This document shows positions 1 to 8,414 of a stretch of DNA of 64,000 nt, one piece after another. The stretch comes from Halosegnis marinus. Lineage in GTDB: Archaea > Halobacteriota > Halobacteria > Halobacteriales > Haloarculaceae. The stretch is taken from the NCBI RefSeq assembly GCF_029338355.1, contig NZ_CP119802.1, positions 2,170,001-2,234,000 on the forward strand. The letters run 5' to 3'. The notes beneath the pieces are model-generated. The model ran no database searches. It saw only the letters and a program-made list of their open reading frames with translations, and was not told where the DNA came from. A program made the translations under genes and the position numbers. The first letter of the stretch is position 1. Each line of letters begins with the position of its first letter.

Positions 1-24
1 TCGTCAACGTGAACGGGGGGATGT

Positions 25-471
25 ATGGCTGACTCCGTCCGGGCGGGCCGCTACCGCGCCATCCTCGTCCCGACGGACGGGAGCCGCGGCGCGATGCGGG
101 CCGTCGAGCGCGCGCTCGACATCGGCCGACAGTCCGACGCCACCATCCACGTGATGCACGTCATCGACGAGCGCTCGCGCGCCGAGACGCCCGCGCTGAG
201 CAGCGAGGAACTCGTCCTGGAGAAGCTCGGCCGCGTCGCCGACGAGACGATAGAACGGGTGGCCGCGGAGGCGGAGCGGGCGGGGCTCCCCGCGGTGCGC
301 CACTCCTGTCGCGGCGTCCCCCACGAGCGCATCCGCGAGTACGCGGAGCGCAACGACGTGGACCTCATCGTGATGGGGGTCCACGGCGTCGGCCGGGAGG
401 GACGACCGCACATGGGGAGTACGACCGCGCGGGTCAGGGAGACCTCGACGGTTCCCGTGCTCCCGGTGTGA
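25..471 (+). CDS. universal stress protein (UspA family)
   Basis: 148-residue single-domain UspA-like protein, the usual length for the family. The N-terminus runs into the first beta strand with ILVPTDGS, the usual ATP-contacting start. The C-terminal part holds MGVHGVGR, then HMGSTTARV, which fits the G-x2-G-x9-G-S/T nucleotide-binding motif of the ATP-binding subclass, so nucleotide binding is likely. The ATG at 25 gives the full N-terminus. It stands alone, with a tRNA gene downstream on the other strand. The specific stress is unknown; haloarchaea carry many paralogues. Confidence 0.93.
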   Translation: MADSVRAGRYRAILVPTDGSRGAMRAVERALDIGRQSDATIHVMHVIDERSRAETPALSSEELVLEKLGRVADETIERVAAEAERAGLPAVRHSCRGVPHERIREYAERNDVDLIVMGVHGVGREGRPHMGSTTARVRETSTVPVLPV

Positions 472-511
472 GCGGCCGCTCGGCTCCGAATCCGGCGTGT
501 TCGGCAGAAGA

Positions 512-583
512 GCCGGAGGAGGGATTTGAACCCTCGGCCTATTCCTTACGAAGGAATCGCTCTGCCAGCTGAGCTACTCCGGC
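512..583 (-). tRNA. tRNA-Thr (anticodon CGT)
   Basis: On the minus strand a 72-nt cloverleaf can be drawn: 7-bp acceptor stem GCCGGAG/CTCCGGC, D arm GCTC-AGCTGGCA-GAGC, anticodon stem ATTCC/GGAAT with loop TTCGTAA, and T arm GAGGG/CCCTC with loop TTCAAAT. The anticodon CGT reads ACG (Thr). There is no intron, and the CCA end is not encoded. Confidence 0.96.
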
Positions 584-655
584 GCTACCGTATTCTGGTA
601 CGATGAACAGTATAAGGGTTGCGAACCGGCCCGGCGTGTGCGGGTTCGCGCGGCG

Positions 656-1639
656 TCACCGCCGGACCAGCCGCGCGTCCAGACAGACGTTCACCTCGTG
701 GGGCGCGTAGGAGCGGACGACCCGCTCCGTCTCCGTGCGGACCTCGTACTCCTCGCCCGCGGCCTCGCGCAGGGCGCGCTTCCCGGCTGCGAACGGGTCG
801 TCCTCGTGCTGGATGTCGTAGAGGTGGACGACGCAGTCGTCGCCCGCGAGCGCGACGGCGGTGTCGGCGAACGCGCTCGCGGAGTGGGGGAGGTTCGCCA
901 CGACACGGTCGGCCCACCCCTCGTAGTCGGTCGCTATCTCGCGCACGTCGCCCTCGCGGGCGGTGACCCGCTCGGCGACGCCGTTGCGCTCGGCGTTCCC
1001 GCGGAGGTACTCGACGGCGACGGGGTTGAGGTCGCAGGCCACTACGTCGGTGCCCCGCTTCGCCATCGGGACGGCGAAGGGGCCGACGCCGGCGAACATG
1101 TCGAACGCGTGCTCGTCCGCCTCCACCTGCTCGACCACGCGGTGGCGCTCCGTCGCCAGGCGCGGCGAGAAGTACACCTCCGCGATGTCGAGCAGGAACT
1201 CCGTGCCGTACTCCGTGTGGACGGTTTCGGTGCCGTTCCCGGCGAGCACGTCCCACTCGCGCACGCGGTACTCGCCCTTCACCTTCGACGCGCGGTTGAC
1301 GACGGTGTCGCAGGGGAGGTCGGAGGCCATCACGGCGTCGGCTATCTCCCGGGCGCGGGCGTCGTCGTCCTCGTCGAGCACGACGATGCGCCCCAGCCGT
1401 TCGAGCGACGGCTCGAAACCCAGGATATCGGCCGGGAGTGTGTGTGTCTGGCGGCGCTCGGCGTCGAACGGGACCACCTCGTACTCCGCCGGCACGGCGT
1501 CGGCGTCGGCCACGGGGAGGTAGAGCCAGCCGTCCGCGACGGTGATGTCGTACGCCTCGGCCAGCAGGTCCCGCTCGGCGAGCGCCTGTCGGGTCGCCTC
1601 GCCCGCCTGCGGGCGGACGCGGACGCACGGGACGGTCAT
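656..1639 (-). CDS. trm5: tRNA (guanine-37-N1)-methyltransferase Trm5
   Basis: 327-residue class I SAM-dependent methyltransferase that forms m1G37 next to the anticodon (also the first step to wyosine in archaeal tRNA-Phe). Visible are a variable N-terminal part, a central VYFSPRLATER region, the SAM-binding loop FDMFAGVGPFAVPMAK near residues 179-194, DLNPVAVEYL after the next strand, and the NLPHSA motif near 249 that supplies the catalytic-site NLP. Length fits archaeal Trm5. It ends just downstream of tRNA-Thr on the same strand and is divergent from dph5, whose start lies about 75 nt away. Confidence 0.95.
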   Translation of the reverse strand: MTVPCVRVRPQAGEATRQALAERDLLAEAYDITVADGWLYLPVADADAVPAEYEVVPFDAERRQTHTLPADILGFEPSLERLGRIVVLDEDDDARAREIADAVMASDLPCDTVVNRASKVKGEYRVREWDVLAGNGTETVHTEYGTEFLLDIAEVYFSPRLATERHRVVEQVEADEHAFDMFAGVGPFAVPMAKRGTDVVACDLNPVAVEYLRGNAERNGVAERVTAREGDVREIATDYEGWADRVVANLPHSASAFADTAVALAGDDCVVHLYDIQHEDDPFAAGKRALREAAGEEYEVRTETERVVRSYAPHEVNVCLDARLVRR

Positions 1640-1715
1640 CGCCGGCTCTCCGCGACCGGCGGCGGTAAGGCTGACGTTTCACCGCGTTTATTCGCGGCGG
1701 GAGCGAGGGTCGGCC

Positions 1716-2489
1716 ATGCTCACGTTCGTCGGCCTCGGCCTGTGGGACGAGGACTCGATAACCGTCGAGGGCCGCGATGCGCTCCGCGCTGCCGACCGCG
1801 TCTTCGCGGAGTTCTACACCTCGCGGCTGATGGGAACCGACGTCGAGTCGCTCGCCGACCACCACGGCGTCGATATCGAGGTTCGCGACCGCGTCGGGGT
1901 CGAACAGGAACCGGAACCGGTACTCGACGCCGCGGCGGCCGGCGACGCCGTCTTCCTCACCGCCGGGGACACGATGATATCGACCACGCACGTCGACCTG
2001 CGGCTCCGCGCGCACGACCGCGGGGTCGAGACACGGGTGATACACGGGACGACCGCGGAGGCCGCCGCGGCCTCGCTCACCGGCCTCCAGAACTACCGCT
2101 TCGGGAAGGCGACGACGCTCCCGTTCCCGTACGCCCACGGGGCCGACACGGTCCCGGGGTCGGTGTGCGACGTCCTCGACGACAACCGCGAGCGCGGCCT
2201 CCACACGCTCGTCTACCTCGACATCAAACAGGAGCGCGGCGAGTACATGACCGCCGATGTCGCGGCCGACCTGCTCGCCGAGGGGTACGGGGACGTCCTC
2301 GCCGTCGCGGTGTGTCGGGCCGGCTCCCCCGACCCGCGCGTCGAGGCGGACCGCCTGAGCGCGCTCGCCGAGCGCGACTTCGGCGACCCGCTCCACCTGC
2401 TGGTGGTGCCGGGCGACCTCCACCACATCGAGTCCGACGCGCTCCGGGCGCTCGCGGGCGCACCCGACGACATCACGGAGCCGGTCTGA
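1716..2489 (+). CDS. dph5: diphthine synthase
   Basis: 257-residue SAM-dependent methyltransferase of diphthamide synthesis, which successively methylates the modified histidine of elongation factor 2. Starts MLTFVGLGLWDEDSIT, as in archaeal DphB/Dph5. The tetrapyrrole-methylase fold motifs FLTAGDTMISTTHVDLRLRA and the PFPYAHGADTVPGSV stretch are characteristic. The frame is open upstream to 1542, but homology starts at the ATG at 1716, preceded by a TTTATT TATA-like element near 1687. Confidence 0.95.
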   Translation: MLTFVGLGLWDEDSITVEGRDALRAADRVFAEFYTSRLMGTDVESLADHHGVDIEVRDRVGVEQEPEPVLDAAAAGDAVFLTAGDTMISTTHVDLRLRAHDRGVETRVIHGTTAEAAAASLTGLQNYRFGKATTLPFPYAHGADTVPGSVCDVLDDNRERGLHTLVYLDIKQERGEYMTADVAADLLAEGYGDVLAVAVCRAGSPDPRVEADRLSALAERDFGDPLHLLVVPGDLHHIESDALRALAGAPDDITEPV

Positions 2490-2493
2490 CGGC

Positions 2494-3423
2494 TTACTCC
2501 TCGTTCTTCCCGCCGTCGGCGAGCGCGCCGCCCTGCGGCGGGTCGCCGCCGCCGAGGTCGTACTCGGTTCCGGTGACGAGGTAGAGGACATCGGCCACGA
2601 CGGCCTTCAGCTCGGGGACGTAGCGGAGCACGGCGAGGAGGATGGCCACGAGCGCGACCACGGACGCCGACTGGGCGAGTACCTTGTCCGCGATGTAGTA
2701 GGAGGCGAGCTCGGGGCTGGAGCCGGTCGCGCCGAACACCCCGATGACCTGCGGGACGAACACCTGGAACCACTGCGCGCCGAACGCCGCCGCGATGAAG
2801 ACGTTGCGGACGATGTTGAGCACCCAGATGGTCGGCACGGAGACGAGCAGCGCCTTCGCCTTCCGCTCGCGGGAAGCGTCCACGGCGAGAATCAGTCCCG
2901 CGAGGATGGCGATGCTCCCCAGTCCCGTGCAGGCGAGCAGTATCTCCGTCGAGCGCGCCGCGTCCGTCCCGGGGTTGAACAGGATGACGCTGTCGACGCC
3001 CTCGCCGTTGCCGACGATTACCGGGTCGTAGCCCAGCAGCTCGATGCCCCACTGTGCCTGGACGGCGACGAGTTCGATGAGCGGCTCGAACAGCGGGTCG
3101 AGCGTCGTCGCGGGGAGGTAGATGACGCCCATGACGGCGACGGCTCGCGAGAGGACGAACAGCGAGTCGCGCCCGCGGTAGAGGAGGTAGCCGGTGTACG
3201 CACACGCGGGGACGGCGACGACCGAGAGGCCCGCCTCGATGAAGGAGGCCTTCGCGAACCAGAAGTGCGGGACCAGCGTCCCCCAGAAGACGCCGAAGAC
3301 GACCCACGCGCCGGCCGTGACGAGGCGGCCGGCCCGGGCGTCGTAGCGCGGGAGGAGGACGCCGCCGGCGAAGGCGACGACGACGACCCACGCGAGGACC
3401 GTCGTCAGGAGGGACGTAGCCAT
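2494..3423 (-). CDS. artA: archaeosortase A
   Basis: 309-residue multi-pass membrane cysteine transpeptidase-like enzyme of the exosortase/archaeosortase family. In haloarchaea ArtA processes PGF-CTERM surface proteins (such as the S-layer glycoprotein) for lipid attachment. About seven hydrophobic segments are visible. The active-site Cys is in LLACTGLGS (Cys165) and the conserved Arg is in NIVRN (Arg206), 41 residues apart. The third basic catalytic position seems to fall at ADKVLAQ, where I see Lys247 rather than Arg; this is from reading, not from an alignment. A hydrophilic tail ends the protein. A companion protein (4311-4790) lies nearby. None of the surface proteins in this window carries an obvious PGF-CTERM tail. 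Confidence 0.93.
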   Translation of the reverse strand: MATSLLTTVLAWVVVVAFAGGVLLPRYDARAGRLVTAGAWVVFGVFWGTLVPHFWFAKASFIEAGLSVVAVPACAYTGYLLYRGRDSLFVLSRAVAVMGVIYLPATTLDPLFEPLIELVAVQAQWGIELLGYDPVIVGNGEGVDSVILFNPGTDAARSTEILLACTGLGSIAILAGLILAVDASRERKAKALLVSVPTIWVLNIVRNVFIAAAFGAQWFQVFVPQVIGVFGATGSSPELASYYIADKVLAQSASVVALVAILLAVLRYVPELKAVVADVLYLVTGTEYDLGGGDPPQGGALADGGKNEE

Positions 3424-3501
3424 GTCGTTCGTTCCTGCGTGCTTCGGGGGTAAATCCTTCCCGGTCGTTCGCGGGTCGCGCGACCGGGGCGTGCCGCCCG
3501 G

Positions 3502-4278
3502 TCAGTCGTTCGTGACGTGGCTCTCCAGCAGTTCTATCTCGTGGCCCTCGTTGTCGAAGGTGAACGCGTAGAGGTCGTCGCAGGCGGCCGGGTCGCGGTG
3601 GTCGTCGGCCTCGCGGGTCATCAACTGGTCCCACGCCTCGTCGAGGTCCTCGACCTGCACGGCGAGGTGGCCCCACGCGTCGCCCATCGTGTACTCGCGG
3701 CCGTCGTAGTTGTAGGTGAGTTCGAGCGCCATCGACTCCTGCGGCGCGTCGGCGGGCGTCATGAAGTAGTTCGCGAAGGTGTCCGACTCCCAGCGGCCGA
3801 CGTGTTCGTACTCGAACTTCCGGGTCCAGAAGCCGAGCGCCTCGTCGGCGTCCTCGACGCGGATCATCGTGTGGTCGAGCGAGTACAGCGGCCCGTAGTC
3901 GCGCTTGACGATCTCGATCTCGTGGCCGTCGGGGTCCTTCACGAACGCGTAGCGGTTGCCGCAGGACTCGGGGTCGCGGTAGTCCTCGACGCCGCCGTCC
4001 ATCAGTTCGTCGTAGCGCTCCTGTAGTTCGCCCTCGGGGACGCGCACGGCGATGTGGCCCCACGCGTCGCCCACCTCCTCCGGCTCGGAGTCGTGATTGG
4101 ACGTGAGTTCGAGGACGGCCCCGGCCTCGTGGGCGTCCTCGGGGCCGAGGTAGACGTTGGTGAACGTGTCGGCCTCCCAGCGGCCCTTCTCCTCGTAGTT
4201 CAGGTGGGTCGTGTACCAGTCGAGCGACTCATCGAGGTCGGAGACCCGCATCATGACGTGGTCGAGCGGCGCGTACAT
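3502..4278 (-). CDS. two-domain VOC (glyoxalase-like) protein
   Basis: 258 residues made of two tandem vicinal-oxygen-chelate domains (about 1-130 and 131-258). Each starts with a LDHVMMRV / LDHTMIRV motif, has a GRWE-DTF strand and a GDAWGH-AV metal-ligand strand, and ends in GHEIE. The duplicated H/E ligand pattern supports a metal-dependent lyase or isomerase. Haloarchaeal proteins of this type are usually called lactoylglutathione lyase-like and may detoxify methylglyoxal with gamma-glutamylcysteine, but the substrate is inferred only. The start chosen is ATG at 4278, since the upstream open frame is antisense to the next gene. Confidence 0.88.
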   Translation of the reverse strand: MYAPLDHVMMRVSDLDESLDWYTTHLNYEEKGRWEADTFTNVYLGPEDAHEAGAVLELTSNHDSEPEEVGDAWGHIAVRVPEGELQERYDELMDGGVEDYRDPESCGNRYAFVKDPDGHEIEIVKRDYGPLYSLDHTMIRVEDADEALGFWTRKFEYEHVGRWESDTFANYFMTPADAPQESMALELTYNYDGREYTMGDAWGHLAVQVEDLDEAWDQLMTREADDHRDPAACDDLYAFTFDNEGHEIELLESHVTND

Positions 4279-4310
4279 CGCCGAAGTCAACGACCGGGGC
4301 GCTTGAAAAC

Positions 4311-4790
4311 CTACCCGTCGCGGCCGAGCGTTCCGCGGAACGCCGGGCCGTAGTACCACCACGCGAGCGCGAGCGCCGCGAGCGCCCCCGCCGGGAGGGA
4401 GGTGTACACGAGGCGGTGCGAGAAGGCCCACGTCACCCCGAGGCCCGTGAGGCCCGCGAGCGCGAGCGCACCCCCGGTGAAGCGCGGGTCCTCGCGGCCG
4501 AGGACGTGGCCCGAGGCGGCGCTCGCGAGCGCCACGAGATACGTGAGCACGCTCGTGGGCCAGAGTTCGGGGTTGCGCGGGATGCCGCCGCCCGCGAGGA
4601 AGAAGCGCCACACCGGGATGACCCGCACCGGCGGCGAGAGCGCGAGGTTGGCGTCCAGGACGAACAACGGGAACACGCCGTTGACCGCGGTGCCGTTCGG
4701 CCCCGTGATGACGAGGACGGTCCACGGGCAGGCGAGGAGGAGCGCGACGGCCGTCAGCCGCCGCCGGGGGGACGCGAGCGCACCGGCCAT
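4311..4790 (-). CDS. haloarchaeal membrane protein, probable near-ArtA (TIGR04206) family
   Basis: 159 residues with about four hydrophobic segments and a polar loop VWRFFLAGGGIPRNPELWPTS. From memory it resembles the TIGR04206 'near_ArtA' family, small haloarchaeal membrane proteins found beside archaeosortase A, and its position two genes from artA agrees. Its start codon abuts the stop codon of the GTPase gene upstream (stop ends at 4791, start at 4790), so the two are likely translated in series. Function unknown; a helper role in archaeosortase processing is a guess from context. Confidence 0.7.
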   Translation of the reverse strand: MAGALASPRRRLTAVALLLACPWTVLVITGPNGTAVNGVFPLFVLDANLALSPPVRVIPVWRFFLAGGGIPRNPELWPTSVLTYLVALASAASGHVLGREDPRFTGGALALAGLTGLGVTWAFSHRLVYTSLPAGALAALALAWWYYGPAFRGTLGRDG

Positions 4791-5906
4791 CTACTTGCGG
4801 GCGACGATGCGGAGGACGTCCTCGTCGGCGAGTTCGTGGTCGCGCCCGACCTGCTGTTCGTCGTGTTTGGCGCTCTCGCCGGTGACGCGCGCGAACCGGA
4901 ACCGCTCCTCGAAGCTCCCGCCCAGCCTGTGGAGCGCGTCGTCGACCGTGTTCTCCGACTCGGTGAGGATGAGCGGCTCCTCGCGGTCGACGCCGCGGCC
5001 CGGCTTGTTCATGTAGATGCGGATGAGCCCGAGCTTCTCGAATATCTCCTCCTTCAGCCCGTCGAGGCCGCGCTCCTCCTCCGCGGAGATGAAGACGGCG
5101 TCGTCGGGGTCGATGCCGTGCGAGCGGAGGTCCTCGTGGACCGTGTCGAGGTAGTCCGGCTCGATGAGGTCGGCCTTGTTGACGGCGACCGCGGAGGGGA
5201 GATAGACGCGGTTGTCCATCAGCGCGTCCACCAGCCGGTCGATGGTCAGGTTCTCCCGGAGGGTGATGTCGGCGTTGACGTAGCCGTACTCGCGACACAC
5301 CTCCTTGATGGTGTCCTCGTCGAGGTCGACGCCGTCGGCCGTGGTCACCTTCAGCCCGCCCTTGTGGCGCTTCGTGACGGAGATGCTCGGCGGCTCGCTG
5401 TCGAGCCGGACCTTGTTCTCGTACAGCTCCTTTCGGAGCCGCTCGTACTGGTCTATCTCGAAGACGGAGAGCACGAAGAGGACGAGGTCGGCGGTCCGGA
5501 CGACGGAGAGCACCTCCCGGCCGCCGCCGCGGCCGCCGGCCGCGCCCTCGATGAGGCCCGGCACGTCCATCAGCTGGATGTTCGCGCCGCGGTACTTCAG
5601 CATCCCCGGGTTCACGTCGAGGGTCGTGAACTCGTAGGAGCCGACCTCGCTCTCGGCGTTGGTGAGGGCGTTGAGGAGCGTGGACTTGCCGACGGAGGGG
5701 AAGCCGACGAGCGCGACGGTGGCGTCGCCCGTCTTCTCGACGGCGTAGCCGCCACCGCCGCCGGAGCCCGACTGCTGGCGCTCCAGTTTGTCCTTCTTCT
5801 GGGAGAGCTTCGCTTTCAGCCGACCGATGTGCGCCTCCGTGGACTTGTTGTAGGGCGTGTTGGCGATCTCCTCCTCGATCTCGTCGATCTCCTCCTCGAG
5901 CCCCAT
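4791..5906 (-). CDS. DRG/Rbg-family GTP-binding protein
   Basis: 371 residues. An N-terminal charged helical segment (about 1-55) with a Gly-rich linker precedes a G domain: G1 GFPSVGKST, switch and G3 DVPGLIEG, G4 NKAD. The DRG-typical S5D2-like insertion and a C-terminal TGS domain (from about 285, IRIYMNKPGRGVDREEPLIL) follow. The family (eukaryotic DRG1, archaeal homologues) is ribosome-associated and in the Obg superfamily. Its gene is directly followed without spacing by the near-ArtA gene. Confidence 0.95.
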   Translation of the reverse strand: MGLEEEIDEIEEEIANTPYNKSTEAHIGRLKAKLSQKKDKLERQQSGSGGGGGYAVEKTGDATVALVGFPSVGKSTLLNALTNAESEVGSYEFTTLDVNPGMLKYRGANIQLMDVPGLIEGAAGGRGGGREVLSVVRTADLVLFVLSVFEIDQYERLRKELYENKVRLDSEPPSISVTKRHKGGLKVTTADGVDLDEDTIKEVCREYGYVNADITLRENLTIDRLVDALMDNRVYLPSAVAVNKADLIEPDYLDTVHEDLRSHGIDPDDAVFISAEEERGLDGLKEEIFEKLGLIRIYMNKPGRGVDREEPLILTESENTVDDALHRLGGSFEERFRFARVTGESAKHDEQQVGRDHELADEDVLRIVARK

Positions 5907-6007
5907 TCACCCCGACTCCGGCGCTGTCGGCCAAAAGCCTGTCCGTTAGCGGTCCAGGCCGCTTCCGCGAGGCCCGCAGTTATGCCTCCCGGCCGCCTAC
6001 GCGGGGT

Positions 6008-6172
6008 ATGGAGAAGCGCCGACTCGTCGCGAACCTGCTCCTGGTCGCGCTGCTGTTCGTCGCCGTCGCACACACCCTGCTCGCGCTGTTCGCGTTCGAC
6101 ACGGGGCTGGCCGACGTCGGCTACCTGCTCATCGGTGTCGCCCTCATCGGCCTCGTCGCCGTCAACCTCTGA
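6008..6172 (+). CDS. small two-helix membrane protein, 54 aa
   Basis: 54-residue ORF starting MEKRRLVANLLLVALLF. Two hydrophobic stretches (about 7-30 and 36-53) are separated by a short acidic turn FDTGLAD, and positive residues sit at the N-terminus, so it is likely N-in with two membrane spans. It lies in an otherwise empty 300-bp gap between the divergent GTPase gene and the next plus-strand gene. Family not recognised. Codon use and the coherent topology support a real gene. Confidence 0.65.
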   Translation: MEKRRLVANLLLVALLFVAVAHTLLALFAFDTGLADVGYLLIGVALIGLVAVNL

Positions 6173-6189
6173 GCGAGGCGCTTCGCCAC

Positions 6190-6196
6190 TTTAATA
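6190..6196 (+). promoter_or_regulatory. TATA-like element before the 66-aa gene
   Basis: TTTAATA lies 32 nt before the ATG at 6222, the spacing expected for a leaderless or nearly leaderless haloarchaeal transcript. Confidence 0.6.
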
Positions 6197-6221
6197 CGGT
6201 ATTGCGGACAAACAACAAGTG

Positions 6222-6422
6222 ATGCCCGACGCCGCGAGTCTCCGGGACAGTACGCAGATCGTCCTGCCGTGGGAGACGTTCGAGGGGCTCCGCGACGAGG
6301 TCGAGGAACACTTCACCGTGACGGTCGTCGACGACGGGCCCAACGCCCGCATCGTCGGCAGCCCCGTCGAGATAAAGGGAGTCAACGACTTCCTCACGCG
6401 CTACGGTATCACCGTCGCGTGA
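6222..6422 (+). CDS. small conserved haloarchaeal protein (VNG_1110C-like)
   Basis: 66 residues, MPDAASLRDSTQIVLPWETF onward, with a compact KH-like alternation (EHFTVTVVDDGPNARIVGSPVEIKGVNDFLTRYGITVA). It resembles the VNG_1110C family of Halobacterium, which also lies just upstream of rpl11, so the gene order is conserved. The ATG at 6222 is preferred over the GTG one codon upstream. Function unknown; the position suggests a link to translation. Confidence 0.8.
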   Translation: MPDAASLRDSTQIVLPWETFEGLRDEVEEHFTVTVVDDGPNARIVGSPVEIKGVNDFLTRYGITVA

Positions 6423-6478
6423 GTCGCGCTCGCGCCCCCTGCCGGGCGGTAGGGGCGCGCCCGCCGCCGAAAAACAAT

Positions 6479-6486
6479 CCTTAAAC
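6479..6486 (+). promoter_or_regulatory. TATA box of rpl11
   Basis: CCTTAAAC about 28 nt before the rpl11 ATG, consistent with a leaderless rpl11 transcript separate from the rpl1 operon. Confidence 0.7.
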
Positions 6487-6509
6487 GCCCGGACCCGGTT
6501 TCCCGTAGT

Positions 6510-6998
6510 ATGGCTGGAACTATCGAAGTGCTCGTCCCCGGCGGGCAGGCCAACCCCGGGCCGCCGCTGGGTCCCGAACTCGGGCCGACGCCGGTGGACG
6601 TGCAGGCAGTCGTCCAGGACATCAACGACCAGACCGCCGCGTTCGACGGCACCGAGGTCCCCGTCACCGTCACGTACGACGACGACGGTTCCTTCGAGAT
6701 CGAGGTCGGCGTCCCGCCGACGGCGGCGCTCGTCAAGGACGAACTCGGCTTCGACACCGGCTCCGGCGTCCCGCAGGAGGACTTCGTCGCCGACATGTCC
6801 GTCGAGCAGCTGAAGAAGGTCGCCGAACAGAAGCTCCCGGACCTGCTCGCGTACGACGCGAAGGGCGCGGCCAAGGAGGTCGCCGGCACCTGCGTCTCGC
6901 TCGGCGTCACCATCGAGGGCGAGGACGCGCGCACGTTCAAGCAGCGCATCGACGACGGCGAGTACGACGACGTGTTCGCCGAGGAAGCGGCGGCGTAA
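6510..6998 (+). CDS. rpl11: 50S ribosomal protein L11 (uL11)
   Basis: 162 residues, the archaeal length. The N-terminal domain starts MAGTIEVLVPGGQANPGPPLG, with the proline-rich switch PGPPLGPELGP. The C-terminal rRNA-binding domain includes VAEQKLPDL and AAKEVAGTCVSLGVTIEG. It forms the base of the L12 stalk and the GTPase-associated centre. It has its own TATA box and is separated from the rpl1-rpl10-rpl12 operon by a membrane glycosyltransferase-like gene. Confidence 0.98.
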   Translation: MAGTIEVLVPGGQANPGPPLGPELGPTPVDVQAVVQDINDQTAAFDGTEVPVTVTYDDDGSFEIEVGVPPTAALVKDELGFDTGSGVPQEDFVADMSVEQLKKVAEQKLPDLLAYDAKGAAKEVAGTCVSLGVTIEGEDARTFKQRIDDGEYDDVFAEEAAA

Positions 6999-7107
6999 GC
7001 CGACGCGACGACGGCGTACGCCGACCGTCCCTTTTCCGCCCGCGGTTCTCCGCTCCGGTAGCCCCGCGACAAAAGACACTTAGCCGCCGCCCGATACCTC
7101 CGCGTCG

Positions 7108-8355
7108 ATGCCCTCCCTCGCGCGGCTCCGCGCCCTGTGGAACGACCGGCCGGCGTTCGCCGGGCTCGCGGCCGCCTTCGCCTGTTTCCTCCTCGTGTAC
7201 CCGGCTATCGATTGGTGGCTGCGCTCGATCGATCTCGCGCCGCCGTTCGTCTTCTGGGACTTCGGGGCCTACGGCGGCGCGGTCGAGCGGTGGCTGGCGA
7301 ACGAGCAGATATACGAGCGCAACGCCGACGGCGGCTTCTTCGGGACGTATCTCTACCCGCCGGTGTTCCTCGTGTTGTTCCGCCCGTTCGCACAGCTCCC
7401 CAACGGCGCGCTCGTGTGGGCCGTCTCGTCGCTGCTGTTCCTGTGGGGCTGTCTCGTCGCCGTCGTGCAGACCCTGACGCGCCGGCTGTCGTGGCCCGAA
7501 CGGCTGTTCGGCCTGTGGCTGCTCGTCGGCTTCCAGCCCGTCCTGTTGAACGTCAAGATGGGACAGACGGGCGCGTTCATGGCCGGCCTGCTCTGTCTCG
7601 CCTTCGTGGCGATGGAGCGCGGCCACGCGGACCGGGGGGCGCGGCTCGCCAGCGGCGCGGCGACCGGCGTCGTCGGCGTCTTCAAGTTCGCGTACGCGCC
7701 CGTCGGCGCCCACCTCCTCGCGAACCGCGAGCGGTTCCTCGCGGCGGTCGGCGCGGGGGTCGGCCTCGTGGCGCTGTCGCTCTTGCTGTTCGGGCTCCCG
7801 ATCCACCTGCGCTACCTCGATGTGTTGGCGTGGGGCGTCGGACAGGGCGGGGTAGCCCGGTCGCCGGCGCTGTGGCAGGCGCCGTACTTCAAGCCGCTCG
7901 GCGCGCTCGGCGGGGAAGCGGTGTGGCTCCGGGTCGCCGGGTCGGCCGTCGTGGCCGGCTACGCGCTGCTCGCGCGCGACGCCGACCGGGAGGTGTTCGC
8001 GCTCGGCGTCGCGGCGTTTCCCCTCCTGACGCCGCTCGGCTACACCTACTACCTCGTCTCGCTGCTGCCGGCGGCGGCGATACTGCTCCACGGCGAGTTC
8101 GCCCGCGACGGGCGGCCGGTCGTTCCGCTGCTCGGGCTGGTCCTCGCGAGCCTCCACTCGTACGGGACGTACGGCGTCACGCGGCTGCTGCCCGAGGTGG
8201 CCGCGCCGCTCGTCGAGGCGTGGCCGGACGTGTACTTCTACCTCCAGCCGGGGCTGTGGGGCTGTCTCCTGCTCACCGGCACGGCGCTGGTCCGCGTCGC
8301 CGACCGCGTCGAGCTCTCGGAGCGGTTCGCGCGGGCGGACGGCTCGGACGGGTGA
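7108..8355 (+). CDS. GT87/DUF2029-type polytopic membrane glycosyltransferase
   Basis: 415 residues with about ten membrane spans. Early aromatic/acidic loop FVFWDFGAYGGAVERWLANEQIY, then FFGTYLYPPVFLVLF, then a long run of hydrophobic helices and PLGYTYYLVSLLPAAAILLH. This fits the GT-C superfamily member DUF2029/GT87 (mycobacterial mannosyltransferases are in this group), in which lipid-linked sugar donors are used. The acidic pair in the first extracellular loop is the likely catalytic site. It lies between rpl11 and rpl1, with no functional link to either. Confidence 0.82.
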   Translation: MPSLARLRALWNDRPAFAGLAAAFACFLLVYPAIDWWLRSIDLAPPFVFWDFGAYGGAVERWLANEQIYERNADGGFFGTYLYPPVFLVLFRPFAQLPNGALVWAVSSLLFLWGCLVAVVQTLTRRLSWPERLFGLWLLVGFQPVLLNVKMGQTGAFMAGLLCLAFVAMERGHADRGARLASGAATGVVGVFKFAYAPVGAHLLANRERFLAAVGAGVGLVALSLLLFGLPIHLRYLDVLAWGVGQGGVARSPALWQAPYFKPLGALGGEAVWLRVAGSAVVAGYALLARDADREVFALGVAAFPLLTPLGYTYYLVSLLPAAAILLHGEFARDGRPVVPLLGLVLASLHSYGTYGVTRLLPEVAAPLVEAWPDVYFYLQPGLWGCLLLTGTALVRVADRVELSERFARADGSDG

Positions 8356-8380
8356 GCCGGCCGTCGGCGCCCTTCGACGG

Positions 8381-8387
8381 ACTTAAC
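8381..8387 (+). promoter_or_regulatory. TATA-like element of the rpl1-rpl10-rpl12 operon
   Basis: ACTTAAC in a short AT-richer patch. A start about 27 nt downstream would give a leader of roughly 65 nt that contains both hairpins described next. This leader length resembles the one I recall for the Halobacterium L1-L10-L12 transcript. Confidence 0.5.
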
Positions 8388-8414
8388 TGTCGCATCGGCG
8401 TTGCTTCGAGCGAG

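Noticed and set aside
3502-5934. A fusion of the VOC protein with upstream sequence (810 codons open).
   Set aside because: The extension is antisense-like low-complexity over the near-ArtA and GTPase genes; the VOC domain starts at MYAPLDHV.
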